From Ilyonectria destructans (Eukaryota; Ascomycota; Sordariomycetes; Hypocreales; Nectriaceae), in contig JAHEWK010000007.1 in NCBI GenBank assembly GCA_020740775.1, forward strand, positions 2,356,001-2,420,000: 64,000 bases of DNA, written 5' to 3'. Each line of letters opens with the position of its first letter. Within the stretch, counting starts at the first letter, position 1. The position numbers and the translations under genes are program-made. The notes beneath the pieces are model-generated. The model had not been told where the DNA came from. It saw only the letters and a program-made list of their open reading frames with translations, and did no database searches. Shown piece by piece: positions 56,073 through 64,000 of the stretch.

Positions 56073-57668
56073 TCTGGACCAAGGCTTGCGACGACAACTG
56101 GCCTACTCCGATAGCACTAGCAAATTTCAAAGGCCTTGGTTCACCCAGATATATATATGATTTCTAGACATTCCCGGTCCATCTCGATCGGCGGTGGGAC
56201 ATCGGATGTTATGGCACTCTACCCATAGTCTCAGTAATCGCGCCAGTCGGCTACGTCTTACTGTCGTATCGACCCCTTGCTTTGTGGAACTAGAACCCAC
56301 ATAGTTCCCCATAAATGAATCGCTTGTTCAGCAGACGTTCTCCACGTTGGATTCCTATTCTGGGGCCTTGGGATTGCGATAGGGTCTTGCGTGATTCTGG
56401 GGAATATGACACCTTTCTACGGATGGCCAATAAAATGTCCACTACAACCCCCCCCCCCCCCGGTGAATTTTTTTATGTCCGTGCTAGTCTTGCTTGGACT
56501 GATGAGAAATGTCAGACTGAAGGAATAACGGGTCCTTGAAGTTAGAATGACCAGCTCGGATATGGAAGTCATGCATCGAACATTCAACTCAAAGACGTCG
56601 TCAGCCTCCACCATTGCCTACATCGACTGATCAAGATATAAAACTGGTGGTTTTATAGGAAGTTAGCCGATTATCTGTGGTGAGGTAGGTTCTCGTGCTA
56701 CAATTATATCACCGGGATGACTATCGGGCTGGTGATGGTTAGTGCACCCATTTATGAAGACAACACAGGCGGTTCTTCTCTATCAGTCTGATTATATATC
56801 GCCCTCAAGTATCTTCTATGTAGATAGATATCCCGGATGTCTTATTTAACAGTCTTCTATTCATGACGTTGAAGCAAGCAGTTAGATGTCTGCAACTCCC
56901 AGTCAGCCCACGTGTGGTGGCGTAAGGAGACAGTTCGACTAGATGAACCCAACACCCCGCGGGGCATACAGACCGACCTGATCCTTGTCATCCAACAAGT
57001 CTCGAGAAGCAGAAGGTCTCAATACCATCCGGGGAGTTCGCCTCTTTTACCCGGCATGTGGGTTCTGGAAGACGTGGTCTAGTTCCTGGGCCCCAAAGGA
57101 GCTGTATCGCCGTGCCGTTTTATCCGTCCCCCACTTTATTAGCTATTGCGTTATGTGAGCTTATCTATATTGGGCTTTCTATAGACGAATGCAGCAATGA
57201 CGCAAGACCGTATCCCTCATGGTTCTCTCAATCTCGGTATCCCACTGCAGCAGCCCGAAAGCTCCGCAAGTCTTATTCTACCTGAACTCGTCCCTGTTTT
57301 CACCAACACGACGGATGAGGCCTACCTTTGGGATACACCAGACCCCGGTATATCAAAAACTCAGCCTGTACTCAGTCAATTTGCTCCCTTCGAAAACCAG
57401 CTATTCGTTCCAGCAGTTGCTCTCTGTCTGCCGGCGCATCGCAGCAATAGTTACAAGAGCTTAGCGGTTTACAGAAAGGGGATGAGCCGGCGTGTGAACT
57501 GATTATATAATTACGGTATTCTTCCCGACTACCAAACATACTTGAGCGAATATAGAAGATATCAGGCTTTTGCGGCGTAAAGTACTTTCGTGGAGGAAAG
57601 CACGGATCCATGGATATCAATTGATCTAGCGAAGTAAAAGGGTTTATCTCTAAAAATTACTCCCGGAA
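56073..57668. other. 1.6-kb intergenic region, poly-C run, no gene
   Basis: No supported gene. A run of 14 C bases lies at 56448-56461, a likely slippage site. The left end is the promoter of the ten-exon transporter; the right end is the 3' region of the flavin oxidoreductase. Confidence 0.4.
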
Positions 57669-58948
57669 CTAAGAACGTCCCCAGTGAGTATTCGATCGGA
57701 TCATTTCGTACTGATAAGGCCACTGGATCTTTACCCCCAGTTCCTGGGCGCTCTTTAGAAGAAACTCGGGCTCCTTTAGGAACTGTCTGCCCACGAACAC
57801 CAGATCCGCCCGTACACCATCCGCCTTATCGACCTGCACTACATCCCGCGCGATTTGCGGGCTATTGATAAGCCCTACAGCAGCAATAAGCAAATCAACG
57901 CCATCTTTCTTTAGGGCAGTCTGGATGGTGTGGGCAAGATCCAGCTGGTAACTGGGATGAATATCAATCTTCTGATCTTTGTGGTTGCCGCCTGACGATA
58001 CGTCCAAAATGTCGACACCAAGCCTGGGCAGCAATTTAGCTAGCCTTATGGACTGATCAAGGTCCCAGGAGGGTTTTCCGCTCCATTCCATCCACTCGAT
58101 TGCGGAGATGCGCAGCGACAGCGGGACAGTGTCAGGAATGACTTTCCGGATGGCCTCGATGACGCGGACGACGAAGCGAACGCGGTTCTCAAAGCTGCCG
58201 CCGTATTCATCTGTGCGCTGATTTGTCAAGGGGGATAGGAATTGGTTGACGAGGTAGCCATGAGCTCCATGAATCTCGATAAAGTCTGTTTCCTTTTGTC
58301 AATCGTGATTCTTTTTGGCTGAGTGAAATCAGACCGCATACCAAGACCAGCCTCAACTGCCCTCCGCGCAGCATCCGCGAAATTCTGGATCAAAGTCTCG
58401 ATTCCTTTGATAGTCAAGGCCTTTGGCGTGATATGCGCCTCAGTGTAAGGAATTGCACTAGGTCCCCACACATCCTCTGGCCACCCTCCATCCTGCTCAG
58501 TAGCCACCTTCAACTCTCCCTTCGGCAGAAATCTAGGTGCTACCATGCCTGCCTTGACACCGGCGTGGTTGAGCTGTATACCAATTTTCTGGCCGTGAGC
58601 ATGGATAAAGTCTGCCACACGCTTCAGAGGCGCCACTTGACTGTCCTGCCACAGGCCAGAGTCCTGAGGCGAGGTGCGGCCGTTCGCAGCCACTGCGGTG
58701 GACTCGACGATGGTCAGGGGAGCGCCTCGGAAGGCGAATGCGCCGAGGTGCACCAGGTGGAAATCTGTCAGGTGGCCGTCTTGCGCGCTCCAGGTGCCCA
58801 TGGGTGAGACGACGAAGCGATTCTGGAGTTCTAATCCTCGAATCTTGATGGGTGTGAAGACGGTTGGAACCGTTTCGTCTCCTTCTATAGCTGTCCCAGT
58901 TGCAAGACCCGCCACTGAAAGGGAGGGTGTTGACTTGGTGAGTGTCAT
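57669..58948 (-). CDS. Old yellow enzyme (NADH:flavin oxidoreductase, YqjM-like)
   Basis: Two exons, 58342-58948 and 57669-58285, encode 407 residues. Motifs of the class III ene-reductase TIM barrel are [15 protein letters not shown] near the start (FMN contacts), [13 protein letters not shown] with the substrate-binding Asn/His pair, and [18 protein letters not shown] and [12 protein letters not shown]. The C-terminal part shows [14 protein letters not shown], the FMN phosphate site. The 56-bp intron joins GL|DFIEIHG. The start [10 protein letters not shown] is preferred over an in-frame upstream ATG that would add an odd hydrophobic leader. It should reduce activated alkenes such as enones using NAD(P)H. 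A divergent Zn2Cys6 gene shares its promoter. Confidence 0.92.
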
Positions 58949-59545
58949 GGTAGGCTGTCCTTGGTAGATGAAGATACAATAGGAGGAATGAACGATGTAG
59001 ATGAAGCGGTATTGTAGTCCGGAGCGGAGGGTTGGCAAATACATATTTATTTATGCTTACACCTTCCGGGTAAGAGATTACAAATCTCAATTATAATCAG
59101 ACCAGGTAACATGGTCGCTGATGGATACCCATGTAAAGTATTTTCCCGGTTTGACGCCTTTCTACGACAATCTGTATGCATGGTGCGATTTAGCACGGCC
59201 TACCTGAAGTAGCAGTTACGAATCAACACCACGGAACCAGTTTGTGTTGTTTGTTGAGGCTTGAATCAGATGCCAACTGCGTTAGCCCCAGGAGTGGAGC
59301 GAAGGATTGTACGAACCGACAAATCATATGTTCTGCTACCCGGCTTATTTGATCAACTCAGCAGTTTCTTCCTTCTTTGGTCATTTGCTTAACTAAGCAA
59401 AAGTAGAGATCTCCACGATGTATGACAGGTATTCCGGCATTTGCCTCATGTTGCATATCCACTCACAGTCTTCTTATACTCCTCCGCTACGGGGCAACAT
59501 GTTCAGCCAACCCATCTTCAGATACTAGATCATGCCCTTTCCATA
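58949..59545. promoter_or_regulatory. Divergent promoter, flavin oxidoreductase and Zn2Cys6 regulator
   Basis: About 600 bp lie between the two start codons. Head-to-head placement suggests the regulator may control the oxidoreductase. No clear operator palindrome was found. Confidence 0.4.
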
Positions 59546-60969
59546 ATGGATCAAAGAACCCCGCACTTATCGGAAACTGCCGGAAGTTCCCATCACTGTG
59601 ATAACGTTATGCATCGACAGAGGAGATTCGCCACAAAGGCCCGGACCGGATGCGTTACGTGCAAGTTAGTAACCTCGGCTTGTTTATGAAACAATGTAGC
59701 CATGATTAATATTTTTGCCTCAGGATCCGGAAGATCAAGTGCGACGAGGCAAAGCCGTCTTGCCAACGCTGCATATCAACTGGGCGCAAGTGCGATGGAT
59801 ACGTGACACCCATGTCTAAAGCTCTGCCATCCTCCTTGCTGCCATCCAAGGGCAACCCTGCAGAGAGACAGGCGCTGTACATGTTCCGAACCAAGATTGC
59901 TATTTCCATCGCCTCTGTAGTCGATGCCGGATTCTGGACCTACGACCTTTTGCAAACTGCCGAAGCTTACCAAACTGTTCAGCACGCCGTAGCAGCGCTG
60001 GCTGCGGCCTATCACGCGTCCATCCTATCCAGCCATGGGGACCAGATGGAGAGGCAATTCATCCTGACTCAGTACAACAAATCGATTAATTCCCTGCACC
60101 AGTGTCTCAGTACACCGAAACCCCTCACCAGAGACCAACAGGTTGTCATATTGATGACTAACCTCGTATTTATTTGCATCTGCGCCGTCCAAGGCTTCCG
60201 TCGAGAAGCATGTATTCATCTCCGGAGTGGCCTATCACTGCTTCATGAATGGCAGTTAGGGGCTGAAGAGGCCGATGGCTCGGATACAACGCCTACTCCG
60301 GTTCAGCTTTTGGCGACTGTCTACACTCAGCTAGATACACAAGCTCGAATAATCATCAAGGCAAGTACTCCACATCAGAAAGCAACATGGCGCCCTCATA
60401 CTGTTGCGCTTGATGGCTGGGGGAGGGGACATCTTCGGGCTGTTACCAAGGCCTTGAGCCAGCTCGAAAATTTACACAACAACTCCATTCAGATTACAAT
60501 ATTATCGGGAGCTGTCGAGAGCAACGTTCATGCTCGTCATCGTTCACAGCTTATGAAGGAACATCGCAAACAGTTGCTCACCTGGGATCTGAACTTTGGT
60601 TGGCTCACTGGTCAGGAATGCAACTCCATCAAGGCACTCCGTATGCGAAGACTTTTAGTTGGCGCAAACTTGGAAGCAGGGCTCAGCCGGACAGGTAATG
60701 CATCCGAACGTGATCAAACGTGGGCCAACGACACCTTAAAACTGGCCGATGAGATTGTCCAAAACTTAAGATTTTCAGAGGCAGTGGTGGCATTTAGTCC
60801 TGCCGGAGGCTTAGTCGAGGCTCTTTACTTTGTGGCTACGGTATGTCCAGACGATGGGATCAAGAGGAAATGCATTGATCTGTTGGAGAAATATCCAATA
60901 ATTGAGGGATTATGGAGCAGTTCTGTAGCATATGCAGCCTTGAATAAGAAAACAGGTGTTGTAGCGTAA
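59546..60969 (+). CDS. Zn2Cys6 transcription factor (Fungal_trans_2 type)
   Basis: Two exons, 59546-59664 and 59724-60969, encode about 454 residues. The intron lies inside the zinc cluster: TGCVTC| then KIRKIKCDEAKPSC and QRCISTGRKCDGY, with C-X2-C-X6-C-X6-C-X2-C-X6-C spacing. The sequence after it is the helical regulatory region of the PF11951 subfamily, with VQHAVAALAAAYHAS and EACIHLRSGLSLLHEW. Splice sites GTTAGT and TGCCTCAG keep frame. It is divergent from the old yellow enzyme gene, the most likely regulatory partner. Confidence 0.87.
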
Positions 60970-61794
60970 TTGAAAAAAGTGCCCTTTTTAAAACAAAATT
61001 ATATAAAATAAAAAGTACTTTTTTTTATTAGACTACATCTTCAGCTGTAATGTTATCTAACATCCTAATCTCTACTGGAACTTGCGCCCCCCGATCCGCG
61101 CCTACCCTGTACCCCTCATACAGCTTGAACACGGCTGTTATATTTAACCTTTCTAAAGAGCATTGCTTAAATCTCAATTTTTAAAAAATAATAAAAAAGA
61201 ACAAACACTGTTCCACCAAGATTGACTGATCCAGAATGGACAATTACCCAGATTTGTCTAGTGAGGATGCCGCTCGACCCTAAGTCAAGAAATTATTGAG
61301 ATTGTTCCAATTTAGTCTAACGCAAAGCATTTCTCTCCGTCCGTGCTTGCCACTGTATAAAGAAAGGTCCCGGTCCATGCGGGTCTCCCTCGTTGATCGT
61401 GATGATCACAATAGCCTCGCGGGGACGGTGATGGAAGAAGAGTTCGAGGTTATCTTATCAGTGACCAGAGAACGCCAAGTGTCTCGCTTTACATTCCACC
61501 CTCGAATCAACCGATCAACCGATCAACCGAATCATGGCTTGTTTCATAGCCAATCTCGTAGCCTGTCATTCCACAACCGGGATCCACCAGATGGAGCCGG
61601 AGCAACTTAGTGCGACTCTAGCGCTGTGCTGAATACTCGTATTCCCGTATACGCGTGTTCCGCTCCGCCCCCTTCAGAAGATTTTCTTGAATACGAGTAT
61701 TGGCTTAAAAGCAGCCGATGGACAACATCCCACCATTCCGGATTTCCATTCACACACGTCAACTTCCACGGTGTCCAGCAACAACCAACCAGTC
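60970..61794. other. Intergenic with AT-rich tract and dispersed repeat
   Basis: An AT-rich stretch with T and A runs (about 60975-61210) resembles degraded mobile sequence. Copy B of the dispersed repeat occupies 61319-61543. The proximal part should contain the promoter of the next regulator gene. No gene was found. Confidence 0.4.
61319..61543 (+). repeat. Dispersed repeat, copy B
   Basis: Matches copy A at 50370-50565 in block order and orientation (see there), with the added oddity of an 8-bp GATCAACC unit repeated in tandem near 61507-61530. This copy is about 30 bp longer. No coding frame covers it. Confidence 0.65.
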
Positions 61795-63057
61795 ATGGAT
61801 ACGTCCGTCAAGCCCCGCCGCTCGCACCGGAAGTCTCGCAGCGGCTGCCGCGTGTGCAAGAGCCGGCATATGAAGTGCGATGAAACTCGCCCGGCGTGTC
61901 TCAACTGCTCCGTCGGTGGCCGCCACTGCGAGTACAAACCTAATCCTCCATCGAGATCAAAGTCGCCAAAGCAGAACGCCCTACCTGCTCCCAGTCCAGC
62001 TAGCTGTACTTCCATCGCATCATCTGCCGCCACACCGGTATCCACACATTCCCATGGCCAACTACCCGTGGAGGCCATCGACCAGGGACACACCCCTGTC
62101 CCTGAGAGAGCAAGCCTCTTCACTCTTGAGCACTTGGCTCTCTTCCATCACGCGCAGAATCACATGTCCTCTGCCATGATTCCCGATCCCTCCGCAGACC
62201 CCATATTCTCAACAGTCATAGAATATGCACTAAAAGCACCATATCTAATGAATGAAGCACTCGCTATCGCAGCTCTGCACTTAGGCAATTGTCACCCAGA
62301 GCGATCAGACTACTACCAACAAGCCACAGCCTTGCAGATGCGTGCCCTGTCATCGTTCAATGAGGCCAAGCAAGAAGTGTCGGACATCACCTGCGTTCCC
62401 ATGTTCCTGTTTGCATCCATACTCGGACTCCACGTGCTTCACGACACCCTCCGGAACCGACCCGACAATTTTAGCATCTTCCTTGATGAATTTATGGGAT
62501 ACCTTTCCCTTCACCGTGGTGTGAGTGCTGTTACAAGCCAGTCGTGGAGTGCGATTAAAGCGTCAAGACTGGCCCCGAAACTCACAGAAGTCGAAAACGC
62601 CTTCAAAGTCGACGATGAGGGAGGTGTCAAAGAAATAGAGGTCCTCTACGCAATGGTTGACGAGTCGCATTTGAATGATTCCTCAGTCGAAACATATCAC
62701 GCCGCCATAGAGACATTGCGAGGCACTTTCAATCTATATCAAAAATTCAAAGCAAAAGGTAATCAACAGCATGATGGGCCGCTTGCATTTGGCATCGCCG
62801 TCAACGAGAAATATGTCGACTTTCTCAAACAACGGCGACCGGAGGCACTGGTTATTCTAGCATTTTACGCGGTGATGCTCCATTGGAGCCGGGACTTCTG
62901 GGTATTCAAGGACGGGGGACAGTATTTGATTCGGGCCATTACTGGCTATCTTGGATCCCACTGGGAGCGTTGGCTGGCGTGGCCGAATTCAGTCCTGGAT
63001 TGCGGAACTCCCACACACGACCCGAGGATGGACATTGACAATAATGAAGGGGATTAG
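61795..63057 (+). CDS. Zn2Cys6 transcription factor
   Basis: A single-exon gene of 420 residues starting at the first ATG (MDTSVKPRRSHRKSRSG). The zinc cluster GCRVCKSRHMKC, DETRPACLNC, SVGGRHCEY begins about residue 18 and has full spacing. The rest resembles the UPC2/Fungal_trans_2 group: SLFTLEHLALFHHAQNH and EALAIAALHLGNCHPE early, WSRDFWVFKDGGQYL late. A Pro/Ser-rich linker joins the two parts. It ends about 120 bp from a convergent RTA1-like gene; whether it regulates it is unknown. Confidence 0.9.
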   Translation: MDTSVKPRRSHRKSRSGCRVCKSRHMKCDETRPACLNCSVGGRHCEYKPNPPSRSKSPKQNALPAPSPASCTSIASSAATPVSTHSHGQLPVEAIDQGHTPVPERASLFTLEHLALFHHAQNHMSSAMIPDPSADPIFSTVIEYALKAPYLMNEALAIAALHLGNCHPERSDYYQQATALQMRALSSFNEAKQEVSDITCVPMFLFASILGLHVLHDTLRNRPDNFSIFLDEFMGYLSLHRGVSAVTSQSWSAIKASRLAPKLTEVENAFKVDDEGGVKEIEVLYAMVDESHLNDSSVETYHAAIETLRGTFNLYQKFKAKGNQQHDGPLAFGIAVNEKYVDFLKQRRPEALVILAFYAVMLHWSRDFWVFKDGGQYLIRAITGYLGSHWERWLAWPNSVLDCGTPTHDPRMDIDNNEGD

Positions 63058-63177
63058 GTTGTTGCCTTTTATTTAATATTACAAACTCATAAGTAAAAGA
63101 AAAGTCTCTATGTTTGAGGCGTCTATCTATGCCTCGGCCAGTATGCACATCCCGGCGCTAAACCCCTCGCTGGTCCA

Positions 63178-64000
63178 TTAAATCGGAATAGACCCCCTCG
63201 CCTTCAGTTCGCTGGGGAACTTCCAAGCAAATAACACGGCAACAGCTAACATCAAGAGCGAATCAAAGACGTACATGGTCCACTCATGAGTAAGAGAATA
63301 GCCGGATTGACCCTGAGCATATTCAACCACCCTAAAGATTGATCGAACCATAATCAAAGCGCTGACTGCATACAGCATGTACAACGTTTCCTCCCAAGGA
63401 ATCAACCCGTCGAATGAATCCGGGGTAGGCGCACGCCTCATTCTGCGGTGAAAAACAACCGCAATGATTGCGAAAAGCGCAAACATGACGACCTGGACCA
63501 TGAGGCCAATAATGCCGACTCTCTCACCCCATTTAGCGAGACCCGGTTTCTGAATCACCATCAATCCCGCAGACCCTCCCTGGATGACGAATGACAGTAT
63601 GTCTCCGGTCACGAATGTCTTGGTCAATCTCGAGGGCCTGATCATGGAGTATTTCTCGGCCTGAATGCTGGTAATTATTCGCCCCAATGTCATGTATATC
63701 GACGCGGCAAGGAGAGCGGGAGCAACGAGAATGAACATGTTTTGGATGACGTATGGCATGATTTTACCGGTTTTATCGTGAGCACCGGCGCGGGCACCGT
63801 ATCCAATGACTTCGACTATGATAACTGCGTCAGCAATTGAAAGGTAGGTGTAGAGAGTCAATAGCTTACAGAAACATCCCACGGCAAATACATTGCAGAA
63901 TCGGACCTTCGTCTTGTAGATCTTCCAGGAGATGTAGAAAAAGGACGCCAGGAAGAGGAGCAAGAAAAGGACCGCAGCTCCTTTGTTGGGGAGGTAGCGC
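63178..64000 (-). CDS. RTA1-like membrane protein, 5' end beyond the right edge
   Basis: Partial. The last exon, 63178-63815, and part of the preceding one, from 63870, are joined across a 54-bp intron (GTAAGC...CATAG) reading GCF|FEVIGYGARAG. Key RTA1 motifs are FEVIGYGAR, YVIQNMFILVAPALLAASIYM, FVTGDILSFVIQGGSAG and FRVVEYAQG. At least six transmembrane segments are visible. RTA1-family proteins are linked to lipid translocation and resistance to membrane-active compounds. The N-terminus is outside the window. Confidence 0.9.
   Translation of the reverse strand, partial: RYLPNKGAAVLFLLLFLASFFYISWKIYKTKVRFCNVFAVGCFCKLLTLYTYLSIADAVIIVEVIGYGARAGAHDKTGKIMPYVIQNMFILVAPALLAASIYMTLGRIITSIQAEKYSMIRPSRLTKTFVTGDILSFVIQGGSAGLMVIQKPGLAKWGERVGIIGLMVQVVMFALFAIIAVVFHRRMRRAPTPDSFDGLIPWEETLYMLYAVSALIMVRSIFRVVEYAQGQSGYSLTHEWTMYVFDSLLMLAVAVLFAWKFPSELKARGSIPI

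Noticed and set aside
56448..56461. Run of 14 C bases
   Set aside because: A simple homopolymer; possible sequencing or slippage site, without sign of function.
58433..58807. Plus-strand open frame opposite the old yellow enzyme
   Set aside because: It is antisense to a strongly conserved enzyme and shows no motif of its own.

Overview
This is filamentous-ascomycete (Pezizomycotina) nuclear DNA. The genes carry short 44-100 bp introns with GTRNGT donors and CTRAC branch sites. Five encode Zn2Cys6 regulators, and HET and STAND/NLR genes are present. There are no bacterial-style operons. Gene content, with transporters, regulators, single-copy enzymes, gene relics and long intergenic gaps, looks like an accessory or subtelomere-like region. 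The species cannot be fixed from sequence alone; an Aspergillus/Penicillium-type fungus would fit.

Layout. 0-2.6 kb: the start of a sugar transporter with an apparent frameshift, then an amino-acid permease. 2.6-6 kb: no convincing gene. 6-10 kb: two divergent Zn2Cys6 regulators. 10-15 kb: a GABA/choline-type permease and a divergent ornithine-aminotransferase-like enzyme. 15-22 kb: isochorismatase-like hydrolase, small membrane protein, SDR, metallo-beta-lactamase-fold protein and methyltransferase. 22-29.4 kb: a HET-domain gene, a cupin, and a PNP/NB-ARC/TPR NLR with near-identical 126-bp repeats. 30.5-50 kb: an apparent catabolic cluster with a Zn2Cys6 regulator, an ACS-family MFS transporter, a giant AtuA-like/DUF4387/CoA-transferase fusion, an AveC-like membrane protein, an APH-like kinase, a DUF7064/7065-type protein, a PF04199 cyclase and a secreted SMP-30 lactonase. 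50-64 kb: relics, a pectin methylesterase, a Liz1/Fen2-type MFS transporter, an old yellow enzyme with a divergent regulator, another regulator, and an RTA1-like protein running off the right edge.

How the genes may work together (inference). In the 30.5-50 kb block almost every enzyme family is typical of bacterial terpenoid, steroid or lactone catabolic loci. Uptake by the MFS protein, lactone opening, CoA activation by the CaiB-type domain and phosphorylation of a hydroxyacyl chain by the APH-like kinase would make a plausible route for a cyclic or branched terpenoid-like acid. The HET gene, the NLR and a HET relic mark the window as rich in allorecognition-type genes. All multi-exon models were built by hand from splice motifs and frame continuity; every internal junction given keeps frame.
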